From Candidatus Methylopumilus sp. (GTDB lineage: Bacteria > Pseudomonadota > Gammaproteobacteria > Burkholderiales > Methylophilaceae), in the NCBI GenBank assembly GCA_026399645.1, contig JAPLQN010000026.1, positions 1 to 55,158 of the forward strand: a stretch of 55,158 nucleotides of DNA. The letters run 5' to 3'. Both the position numbers and the translations under genes were made by a program. Position 1 is the first letter of the stretch; the number at the start of each line of letters is the position of its first letter. The notes under the pieces are model-generated. The model searched no databases. It had not been told where the DNA came from and worked only from the letters and a program-made list of their open reading frames with translations. Below are positions 48,089 through 55,158 of the stretch, piece after piece.

Positions 48089-48844
48089 TTAATTTTTTAA
48101 AACGACTTCTTGAATCAACTTAACCACATCCGTCATCATTAAACGGCAAACATCATTATCACAAAGCTCATTAATGCTAGAGAATGAAATAGCGTCTTTA
48201 CTCTGCCCTCTTCCCGCGGCGTGATTCACCATAGGACATATAGCCGCATAAGCCATATTGAGTTCTTTTGCTAGAACAGCTTCTGGCATTCCAGTCATGC
48301 CGACTATAGTTACTCCATCCTTCTCAAAGCGATTAATTTCAGCGGCTGTTTCTAATCTTGGGCCCTGAACAGCGGCATATACGCCATCAGCTATTAATGT
48401 ATTTAAAGAAGATTGAGCGATATTAATAATAACTTTTCTCAAAGGTTCATCATAAGGATAAGTAAAATCAATATGCTTTACTGGCATTTCAGCGCCATCA
48501 AAATAAGTATTTTTTCTTCCATAAGTGTAATCAATGATCTGATTGGGAATACAGACAGTCCCAGGCTTTACTTTATCGTCAATCACACCAACTGTTGCTA
48601 CTGAAATTATCTTTGTAACACCGACTGATTGTAATGCCCATATATTGGCGCGATAATTAATTTCATGAGGTGGAATTGTATGCCCCGAACCATGGCGAGC
48701 TAGGAAAACAACATTTTTACCTGACAAAGTTCCAAAAATAAGTGGTTGAGATGGCTCTCCGTAGGGGGTTCTGATAAGCTCGCGCTTTACAACTTTTAGC
48801 TCTTGGATTGAAGCCAAGCCAGTACCACCTATAATACCGAACAT
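48089..48844 (-). CDS. mtnP: S-methyl-5'-thioadenosine/thioinosine phosphorylase
   Basis: This enzyme phosphorolyses methylthioadenosine or methylthioinosine in methionine/polyamine salvage. The 251 residues have the phosphate site GGTGL, HGSGHTIPPHEINYRANIWAL and the substrate region YAAVQGPRLETAAEI. The VGMTGMPEAVLAKEL segment follows. NHAAGR occupies the base-recognition loop, where an Asn may favour a 6-oxopurine, so a methylthioinosine phosphorylase is a real alternative. I set the start at ATG 48844 with AAGG eight bases upstream; an in-frame GTG at 48853 overlaps that ribosome site. Confidence 0.9.
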   Translation of the reverse strand: MFGIIGGTGLASIQELKVVKRELIRTPYGEPSQPLIFGTLSGKNVVFLARHGSGHTIPPHEINYRANIWALQSVGVTKIISVATVGVIDDKVKPGTVCIPNQIIDYTYGRKNTYFDGAEMPVKHIDFTYPYDEPLRKVIINIAQSSLNTLIADGVYAAVQGPRLETAAEINRFEKDGVTIVGMTGMPEAVLAKELNMAYAAICPMVNHAAGRGQSKDAISFSSINELCDNDVCRLMMTDVVKLIQEVVLKN

Positions 48845-48894
48845 GAATCTCACCTTGCCTATTAAAGATTTCTATTCTATAACATACTAGAGTT

Positions 48895-49752
48895 ATGAAG
48901 CCGACACAATCCATAATCAGCCGTTACAAAATCGCTCAATCAAAAAACCATTATGAAAATTTTACCGTAGGAACTTTGTTACTAGGAAAAGATTTACGAG
49001 AAGCAATCATCACTTTATATGCTTTTGCTAGACTTGGTGACGATATTGCCGATGAAGGAAATAAGTCAAAACAACAACGCACTAAAGAGATTCGATACCT
49101 CAATAATCATCTTAAAAAAATTGAATTTAACCAAAAAATTAACGACGGGTATTTTAAAATATTACAAAAATTATATATAAAATATAACTTTAAAATCAAC
49201 AACTTATATAGATTTATTAATGCATTTAATCAAGATATTAATTATAAACAACATGCTCGATTTAGTGGCTTAGTCAAATATTGTGGCGATGCTGCGAACC
49301 CGGCAGGTGAGCTCATCTTAAGTCTTGTAAAACAAGATAACAAAGAAAATATTCTTAAATCCAACGCGATTTGCACAACATTAGCGCTTATTAATTTCGC
49401 CCAAGGGGTTGTGGAAGATTATGAAAAAGGCCGAATTTATTTTCCCAAAGAAGAAATGAAAAAGTTTAATTTGAATATCGAAGATATAAAACAAAGAAAC
49501 TTTACAAGTCAGTGGGTAAAGTATAAAAAATATTGGGTTAAGCGTAATAATCAAATCCTCCAAAGAGGATTAGGTTTAGGCGAAGCTATAAAAGGTAAGC
49601 TTGGTATAGAAGTACAAATGATAGAACATGCGGCACTTTTGCTATTAAAGAGAATGGAAAGAAATAACTGTAATTTATTCATTAGCCCGCCTAAAATTAA
49701 TACATTAGATTGGATATTTATTTTTTTAAAAGTTGCACTACGATCACGATGA
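48895..49752 (+). CDS. hpnC: HpnC-like squalene/phytoene synthase family protein
   Basis: HpnC converts presqualene diphosphate to hydroxysqualene for hopanoid or squalene synthesis. The 285 residues have the first aspartate-rich motif DDIADE (49-54) and YCGDAANPAGELIL (129-142), which corresponds to YCRRSANPVGRL of typical HpnC. NFAQGVVEDYEKGRIYFP (167-184) is the second metal motif, but its first Asp is Gly (G171). Thus several normally conserved residues differ. The pairing with hpnD in an ATGA overlap supports the assignment, while the exact activity is less sure. Confidence 0.8.
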   Translation: MKPTQSIISRYKIAQSKNHYENFTVGTLLLGKDLREAIITLYAFARLGDDIADEGNKSKQQRTKEIRYLNNHLKKIEFNQKINDGYFKILQKLYIKYNFKINNLYRFINAFNQDINYKQHARFSGLVKYCGDAANPAGELILSLVKQDNKENILKSNAICTTLALINFAQGVVEDYEKGRIYFPKEEMKKFNLNIEDIKQRNFTSQWVKYKKYWVKRNNQILQRGLGLGEAIKGKLGIEVQMIEHAALLLLKRMERNNCNLFISPPKINTLDWIFIFLKVALRSR

Positions 49753-50606
49753 CCCCTATTGAATATTGCTACGAAAAAGTCAAAAAGAGTAAATCAAATT
49801 TTACTTGGGCTTTTTACTTTATCAGCAAAGATAGACGAGACGCGCTCGTATCTCTTTATGCATTTTGCAGAGAAATTGATGACATTGTGGATGAGACTCT
49901 GGAGATCGAAGTAGCTACTGCAAAAATAAATTGGTGGAAAACTGAAATTAATCGTTTATTTCATGAAACACCTCAACATCCTGTCTCAAAGTCACTCTTA
50001 AAGTTTGTACATATCTATGAACTTAATGAAGCCTATTTTATTGAGATGCTAGATGGTATGGAAATGGATCTAAAATTTAATCGCTACGAAAACTTTAAAC
50101 AGCTTCAACTATACTGCTACAGAGTAGCTGGGGTGGTTGGTATATTGAGTGTAAAAATATTGGGTTTTAAAAACCAAGGAACTTTGAAGTACGCACACGA
50201 TTTAGGCATCGCTCTTCAACTAACAAATATTATTCGTGACATTGGGGAAGATGCAAGAAAAAATAGAATCTATATTCCACTCGACGAACTGAAAGAATTT
50301 AATGTATCTGAAGATGAAATTCTAAAATTTCATGAAAGTATTAATTTATCAAACCTTTTGATGCGTCAGATTCTGCGCGCAGAAGTGTTTTATAAAAATG
50401 CCTATCAAAAACTTCCTAAAGAAGATCTTAATCAGCAAATTCCAGGACTACTTATGGGGAAAATTTATGAAACATTACTTCTTGAAATTAAGAGAGATAA
50501 ACCAGAGCAAACGCTAAACCGTAAAGTGTTACTCCCGCCTCTCAGAAAAATACTCGTGATACTTTCATGCTTCTTTAAAAATAAACTTTATGCTTTGAGT
50601 AATTGA
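49749..50606 (+). CDS. hpnD: Presqualene diphosphate synthase HpnD
   Basis: HpnD joins two farnesyl diphosphates into presqualene diphosphate. With ATG at 49749, overlapping the hpnC stop as ATGA, it has 285 residues. Both metal motifs are canonical: CREIDDIVDE near residue 45 and NIIRDIGEDARKNRIYIPLDEL near 170-190. CYRVAGVVG is also typical. An earlier in-frame ATG (49710) would extend it into hpnC and lacks support. Farnesyl diphosphate comes from the MEP pathway, of which dxr is in this window. The third enzyme, HpnE, is not encoded here. The gene end overlaps radA by 19 bases. Confidence 0.9.
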   Translation: MTPIEYCYEKVKKSKSNFTWAFYFISKDRRDALVSLYAFCREIDDIVDETLEIEVATAKINWWKTEINRLFHETPQHPVSKSLLKFVHIYELNEAYFIEMLDGMEMDLKFNRYENFKQLQLYCYRVAGVVGILSVKILGFKNQGTLKYAHDLGIALQLTNIIRDIGEDARKNRIYIPLDELKEFNVSEDEILKFHESINLSNLLMRQILRAEVFYKNAYQKLPKEDLNQQIPGLLMGKIYETLLLEIKRDKPEQTLNRKVLLPPLRKILVILSCFFKNKLYALSN

Positions 50607-51958
50607 AGTGCTTGAGATAGGTATTCAATACCTAACACCTCAATCCCTGCAATTTTCTGTTTTGCGATATTTGCTTTTGGGATAATAGCTCGCGTAAATC
50701 CTAATTTAGCTGCTTCTTTAATCCTTTCTTGACCTCTTTGAATAGGCCTCACCTCTCCTGCTAATCCCACCTCACCAAAAATGATTGTCTTTTGATTAAT
50801 TGGCTGATCCTTAAATGAAGAAACGATGGCACAGAGAATAGCAAGGTCGACGCCTGGCTCAGTGATCTTAACGCCCCCTACTGCATTCACAAAAACATCT
50901 TGATCAAAACATGCAATGCCGCCATGTCGATTTAACACGGCTAGCAACATAGAAAGTCGATTTTGCTCTAAACCTACACCCAGTCGCTTAGGCGATGCCC
51001 CATGCGCATTATCAACAAGTGCCTGTATTTCAATAAGCAAAGGTCTCGTACCTTCTTGAGTTACAGTAATACACGATCCAGAAACCTCTTCATGATGATG
51101 CGATAAAAATAGAGCAGATGGATTTGTGACTTCGCGCAATCCTTTTTCAGTCATAGCGAATACACCAAGTTCATTGACAGCGCCAAAACGATTTTTAAAT
51201 GCACGTACCATTCTAAAGCTTGAATTTTGATCGCCTTCAAAATAAAGCACGGTATCAACAATATGTTCTAACACGCGAGGCCCTGCCAGCGAACCTTCTT
51301 TTGTAACATGGCCTACCAAGATCATAGTGACCTCTAATTGTTTTGCGATACGGGTTAATTGTGCAGAACACTCTCTGACTTGTGTGACAGATCCAGGAGC
51401 AGACTGCAGCTCTTCAGAATAAATTGTTTGAATAGAATCAATAACAACCACATCAGGTTTGTTTTTTTCAATCGACTGGATAATTTTTTCCAAATTAATT
51501 TCAGACAATATAAAAATATCTGAAACTTCGAGCTCTAATCGTTTTGCTCGCATAGCAATTTGCTGGGGCGATTCTTCTCCGCTTACGTAAATCACTTTAC
51601 ATGGTGTTTGTGTTTTGTCATTCGTCATGTGAGAAAGTGCTTGAATGAGAAGTGTTGATTTACCAATACCTGGATCGCCACCAATTAAAACTACACCACC
51701 TGGAACAAAACCACCTCCGAGTACACGATCAAATTCACTGATACAAGTCGTTCTTTTATAAACAGCTGACATTTTCACTTCATTTAGTTTTTTTAATTCT
51801 GAAGTTTGTGTCAAAGACGCATATCGGCTAGGTACGGAAGCTTCGATAACACTTTCTGCCATCGTATTCCAAGTCATACAATGCGGGCATTGACCTTGCC
51901 ATTTTGTTGATTGGCCACCACATGCAGTACAAACGTATGCAATTTTATTTTTAGCCAT
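50588..51958 (-). CDS. radA: DNA repair protein RadA
   Basis: RadA is a RecA-like branch-migration ATPase. The 456 residues begin with a four-cysteine zinc finger (C10, C13, C24, C27), then Walker A GGDPGIGKST (93-102), the RadA-specific KNRFG motif (AFKNRFGAVNE) and a C-terminal Lon-protease-like domain (DLAILCAIVSS, FGEVGLAGEVRPI). It overlaps alr by eight bases in the dnaB-alr-radA order. Confidence 0.98.
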   Translation of the reverse strand: MAKNKIAYVCTACGGQSTKWQGQCPHCMTWNTMAESVIEASVPSRYASLTQTSELKKLNEVKMSAVYKRTTCISEFDRVLGGGFVPGGVVLIGGDPGIGKSTLLIQALSHMTNDKTQTPCKVIYVSGEESPQQIAMRAKRLELEVSDIFILSEINLEKIIQSIEKNKPDVVVIDSIQTIYSEELQSAPGSVTQVRECSAQLTRIAKQLEVTMILVGHVTKEGSLAGPRVLEHIVDTVLYFEGDQNSSFRMVRAFKNRFGAVNELGVFAMTEKGLREVTNPSALFLSHHHEEVSGSCITVTQEGTRPLLIEIQALVDNAHGASPKRLGVGLEQNRLSMLLAVLNRHGGIACFDQDVFVNAVGGVKITEPGVDLAILCAIVSSFKDQPINQKTIIFGEVGLAGEVRPIQRGQERIKEAAKLGFTRAIIPKANIAKQKIAGIEVLGIEYLSQALQLLKA

Positions 51959-53027
51959 GGATAATTTCTACAGGAACTCTTTTTGAAGCCGAGATAGCGC
52001 AGAGCAATTCGTAACCAACTGTGCCAGCTTTTTCTGCAACTTCATCAACAGGTATATGTTCCCCCCATAATTCAACATCACTTGAAATAGATGCTTGAGG
52101 TATGTTGGTGACATCAATATAAAGCATGTCCATTGACACCCTTCCTACAGTTGATGTTTTTTTTCCTTCTACATATACAGGAGTGCCAGTTGGTGCATGC
52201 CGCGGATACCCATCTGCGTAGCCGCATGCAACGACAGCAATTCGCATATCATTTTTAGCTTTAAAAGTTTCACCGTATCCCACTGAATCACCTTTAGATA
52301 AATTTTGTATCGCAATAATTTTGCTTTTTAATTGCATGACAGGTTTGATATTGAGTGCGCTACTTTTTTGCCCCATAATTGGTGATGCCCCATAAAGCAT
52401 AATGCCTGGTCGAACCCAATCAAGATGTGTCTTTTTAAAATTCACAATAGATGCAGAGTTTGCAACTGAATGCGAAAAATTAAAATGCTGTGCGATATCA
52501 TTAAAGACAGTCAATTGCCAATCTACGCCTTTCGGCTCATCTGCCGTTGCAAAGTGAGTCATCAATGTGATCGATTTAAAATGAGAGTTGTTTTGTAAAG
52601 TTCTAAGAATTTCTTTTGCTTCGTTAGGATTAAAACCTAAACGATTCATGCCGGTATTGATCTTGAAGTGAATGTCGATTGGATGATTAAGTTTTAATTT
52701 TTCAATCATTTGTAATTGATGAAGATTATGAACTACAAGATTAAAACGCATTTTTGCTGCAATAGAAATTTCGTAAGATTCAAATGCGCCTTCAAGTAAT
52801 AAAATGTCTTGCTCAAAACCATGCTCTCTTAAATCAATGGCCTCATTTAAGGCAAGCACTGCAAAACCATCACTCTCGCTTAATCCTTGCGCAACATTAA
52901 TAAGGCCATGGCCATAGCCGTTAGCTTTTACTACTGACATGATTTTTGATTTAGGAGCTAATTGCTTAACAATAGCGAGGTTATGTCGCAGCGAAGCCTG
53001 ATCAACAAATACCTTAAGAGGACGCAT
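51951..53027 (-). CDS. alr: Alanine racemase
   Basis: Alr interconverts L- and D-alanine for peptidoglycan. The 358 residues have the PLP lysine K34 in SVVKANGYGHG and the catalytic tyrosine in DSVGYGETF (about 253). INTGMNRLGF and RPGIMLYGASP are further family motifs. It lies five bases after dnaB, as commonly seen, and overlaps radA. Confidence 0.97.
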   Translation of the reverse strand: MRPLKVFVDQASLRHNLAIVKQLAPKSKIMSVVKANGYGHGLINVAQGLSESDGFAVLALNEAIDLREHGFEQDILLLEGAFESYEISIAAKMRFNLVVHNLHQLQMIEKLKLNHPIDIHFKINTGMNRLGFNPNEAKEILRTLQNNSHFKSITLMTHFATADEPKGVDWQLTVFNDIAQHFNFSHSVANSASIVNFKKTHLDWVRPGIMLYGASPIMGQKSSALNIKPVMQLKSKIIAIQNLSKGDSVGYGETFKAKNDMRIAVVACGYADGYPRHAPTGTPVYVEGKKTSTVGRVSMDMLYIDVTNIPQASISSDVELWGEHIPVDEVAEKAGTVGYELLCAISASKRVPVEIIHG

Positions 53028-53032
53028 CTAGT

Positions 53033-54412
53033 TTATTCGTCGTAAGATTGAAAACCTGGGTTAGCAAAATTTTCAAAGCGTGTGTACTCGCCTAAAAATG
53101 TAAGTTTTACTCTTCCAATAGGACCATTTCTTTGTTTTGCAATAATAATCTCTGCGACACCTTTTTCAGGTGTATCAGGGTTGTAGACTTCATCGCGATA
53201 AATGAAAAGTATTAAATCGGCATCTTGCTCAATTGCGCCTGATTCTCTTAGATCTGACATAACAGGCCGTTTATCAGGCCGCTGCTCAACGCTTCGATTC
53301 AGCTGAGACAATGCAACGACTGGTACATCTAGTTCCTTTGCTAGCGCTTTTAATGATCGTGACATTTCAGAAATTTCCGTTGCACGATTTTCACTTTGTC
53401 GACCACCAGGCGCTGACATTAACTGAAGATAGTCGATTACGATTAACCCTAATTTTCCGCACTGTCTTGAGAGCCTTCTCGCACGGGCTCTAATATCAAA
53501 AGAATTTAAAGCAGCCCCTTCATCAATATGAATAGGTGCCTCATTAAGCCTGCCTAATGCATGTGTTAATCTTTCCCAGTCATCATCCTCTAATCGTCCT
53601 GTTCTCATCTTATGCTGATCTAAACGACCCACCGAACCTAAAAGACGCATCGTTAATTGGGTAGATGCCATTTCCATTGAAAATACGGCAACTGGCAGCC
53701 CTGTATCTAGGGCTACATTCTCTGCCATATTGAGCGCTAATGAGGTCTTACCCATCGAAGGACGGCCAGCTACGATCACAAGGTCGCCAGGCTGAAGTCC
53801 TGAAGTCATAGCATCCAGGTCTGAAAACCCTGTAGGCACTCCAGTAACGTCACTAGCACCCGCGGTAAATAAATCATCAATTCTTTGAGCTACCTGGGGC
53901 AAGAGCTCTTTGATATCTTTAAAGCCTGATTGATCATGCTTTTCTTTTTCAGCAATTTGGAAAATCTTTGCCTCTGCTTCATCAAGGAGCTGCTGAGCAT
54001 CTCGTCCTTGAGGAGCAAATGCGCTATCAGCAATATCAGAACCTACCTCAACCAAATGTCTCATAATTGAACGTTCGCGAACAATCTCCGCATATCGACG
54101 AATATTTGCAGAAGTTGGAGTGTTCTGTGCCAAGGAGCCCAAATAGCTAATACCTCCTACCGTCACCAATTCTGCATTTTTTTCTAAGGATTCGGCAACA
54201 GTCACAATATCGGCTGGGCTATTTTGCTCAACGAGCTTAATAATGTGTTGGTAAATTAAACGATGGTCTTGACGATAAAAATCATTTGGCGATACAAGAT
54301 CTGCGATTTTATCGAGCGCTTCATTTTCAATCAGCAAACCGCCCAATAAGGACTGTTCAGCCTCTATAGAATGAGGTGGTAATTTAAGATTATTAAGGAT
54401 ATCGTCGGCCAT
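53033..54412 (-). CDS. dnaB: Replicative DNA helicase DnaB
   Basis: DnaB unwinds DNA at the replication fork. The 459 residues have the N-terminal helical domain (PHSIEAEQSLLGGLL), a linker, and a RecA-like domain with Walker A GRPSMGKTS (216-224), FSMEMAS, the Walker B region LIVIDYLQLM, LSQLNRSVE and RESGAIEQDADLILF. No intein is present. It is 67 bases below rplI, separated by a terminator hairpin. Confidence 0.98.
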   Translation of the reverse strand: MADDILNNLKLPPHSIEAEQSLLGGLLIENEALDKIADLVSPNDFYRQDHRLIYQHIIKLVEQNSPADIVTVAESLEKNAELVTVGGISYLGSLAQNTPTSANIRRYAEIVRERSIMRHLVEVGSDIADSAFAPQGRDAQQLLDEAEAKIFQIAEKEKHDQSGFKDIKELLPQVAQRIDDLFTAGASDVTGVPTGFSDLDAMTSGLQPGDLVIVAGRPSMGKTSLALNMAENVALDTGLPVAVFSMEMASTQLTMRLLGSVGRLDQHKMRTGRLEDDDWERLTHALGRLNEAPIHIDEGAALNSFDIRARARRLSRQCGKLGLIVIDYLQLMSAPGGRQSENRATEISEMSRSLKALAKELDVPVVALSQLNRSVEQRPDKRPVMSDLRESGAIEQDADLILFIYRDEVYNPDTPEKGVAEIIIAKQRNGPIGRVKLTFLGEYTRFENFANPGFQSYDE

Positions 54413-54430
54413 GGATTAATTATAACGGAA

Positions 54431-54458
54431 TAAAAAAAGGCTGCTCTAGGCAGCCTTT
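54431..54458 (-). terminator. Rho-independent terminator after rplI
   Basis: A 9-base stem (AAAGGCTGC 54436-54444 pairing with GCAGCCTTT 54450-54458) encloses TCTAG. On the minus strand it runs into seven T residues (54438-54432). It should end the rpsR-rplI transcript before dnaB. Confidence 0.85.
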
Positions 54459-54479
54459 AAAAAAATAGATTGCTTTTTA

Positions 54480-54932
54480 TTAAGCAGGTTCACCAATCAC
54501 GTCAATTGAAATATCAACTGTCACATCATGATGTAAAGCAATAGTGACTTGATGTTGACCCACTGTTTTAAGTGGTCCGTTTGGCATACGAATTTCAGCT
54601 TTCACAACCTTGATATTTTTAGCCGTTAAGCCTTCAGCAATATCTGTATTTGTGACCGAGCCAAAAAGTTTGCCATCAACACCTGATTTTTGCGTTACAG
54701 ATAAAGTAAAGCCAGTAAGCGCTTTTGCTCTCTCTTTAGCTGCCTCAAGAAGCACCACTTGTTGCTTTTCAAGTTCAGCACGTTTTGCCTCAAATTCAGC
54801 CTTGTTTGAATCAGTTGCACGTTTAGCTTTGCCTTGTGGAATTAAAAAATTTCGACCAAAGCCGTCCTTAACTTTAACAATGTCACCAAGGTTTCCTAAA
54901 TTAGCTACTTTCTCTAATAAAATAACTTGCAT
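54480..54932 (-). CDS. rplI: 50S ribosomal protein L9
   Basis: The 150 residues have the L9 N-terminal domain [19 protein letters not shown] followed by [15 protein letters not shown], the long connecting helix ([23 protein letters not shown]) and the C-terminal domain ([16 protein letters not shown]). It lies 12 bases after rpsR, the usual rpsF-priB-rpsR-rplI arrangement. Confidence 0.99.
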   Translation of the reverse strand: MQVILLEKVANLGNLGDIVKVKDGFGRNFLIPQGKAKRATDSNKAEFEAKRAELEKQQVVLLEAAKERAKALTGFTLSVTQKSGVDGKLFGSVTNTDIAEGLTAKNIKVVKAEIRMPNGPLKTVGQHQVTIALHHDVTVDISIDVIGEPA

Positions 54933-54944
54933 CTTGTAATCTCC

Positions 54945-55158
54945 TTAGTGCTTGTCAGTGTAAGGTAAAAGCGCTAAAAAACGAGCGCGTTTCACCGCAA
55001 TATTGAGTTGACGTTGATAAATGGCTTTTGTACCTGTAATACGCGCTGGAATAAGTTTTCCATTTTCGGTAATAAAGTCTTTTAATAAATCAACATCTTT
55101 GTAATCCACTTCTTTAATGCCTTCAGCACTAAATCTGCAGTAACGTCTTCTTTTGTAC
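54945..55158 (-). CDS. rpsR: 30S ribosomal protein S18, partial at window end
   Basis: Seventy complete sense codons of S18 are visible, ending TDKH-TAA; the 5' end lies beyond the window. The translated text [20 protein letters not shown] and [21 protein letters not shown], then [14 protein letters not shown], matches the family throughout. Only a few N-terminal residues should be missing. Confidence 0.97.
   Translation of the reverse strand, partial: YKRRRYCRFSAEGIKEVDYKDVDLLKDFITENGKLIPARITGTKAIYQRQLNIAVKRARFLALLPYTDKH

Noticed and set aside
49710-49748. Upstream ATG for hpnD
   Set aside because: It would extend HpnD by 13 unlike residues into hpnC; the ATGA-overlapping ATG at 49749 gives the conserved N-terminus.
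54610-54939. 109-codon open frame opposite rplI
   Set aside because: It mirrors rplI completely and has no independent ribosome site or family pattern.

Overview
The window looks like chromosomal backbone from a low-GC, streamlined betaproteobacterium. My best guess is the Methylophilaceae (OM43 / Methylopumilus-like); this rests on gene orders, AT-rich codon use and protein character, because no methylotrophy marker lies in the window. Coding density is very high, many junctions are ATGA or TAATG overlaps, and no stretch over 300 bases lacks a gene. The longest gap is about 193 bases, at 47248-47440. TTG and GTG starts are frequent. I saw no CRISPR array, insertion sequence, integrase or phage gene.

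Layout. 1-8123: tRNA-Ala(GGC) and queF on the minus strand, then smc-zipA-ligA-TPR protein on the plus strand. 8184-20114 (minus, read from high to low): yceD-rpmF-plsX-fabH-fabD-fabG-acpP-fabF-pabC-mltG-tmk-holB-tatD, the classical fatty acid/phospholipid initiation cluster, running on into a metallo-beta-lactamase-fold hydrolase and three small conserved genes. 20226-24799 (plus): a two-subunit pyruvate carboxylase (pycA-pycB), a YceF-type Maf pyrophosphatase and an RsmI-like methyltransferase. 24788-38797 (minus): rpsB-tsf-pyrH-frr-uppS-cdsA-dxr-rseP-bamA-skp-lpxD-fabZ-lpxA-lpxB-rnhB, the classical envelope/translation cluster. 38961-44561 (plus): map, glnD and a two-domain GT4-GT4 glycosyltransferase.

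44573-47440 is the only region with accessory character. It holds an O-acetylhomoserine sulfhydrylase gene broken by an in-frame TGA at codon 14 and an EthA-like flavin monooxygenase, and it sits directly at the 3' end of tRNA-Ser(TGA). A partial direct repeat of the tRNA 3' end occurs at its far border, so a decayed tRNA-targeted insertion is possible but unproven. 47555-55158: def and mtnP (minus); hpnC-hpnD (plus), the first two steps of the hydroxysqualene route, without hpnE; then rpsR-rplI-dnaB-alr-radA (minus), with rpsR running off the window end.

The genes work together mainly in envelope building (fatty acids, lipid A, outer-membrane protein assembly, undecaprenyl phosphate, phospholipid, peptidoglycan precursors) and in replication and translation. 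The points most worth checking are the interrupted sulfhydrylase gene and its tRNA-Ser-linked neighbourhood, the glycosyltransferase fusion, the divergent HpnC, and a perfect 12-base palindrome in the rpsB/map divergent promoter region. I found no convincing wholly new system here.
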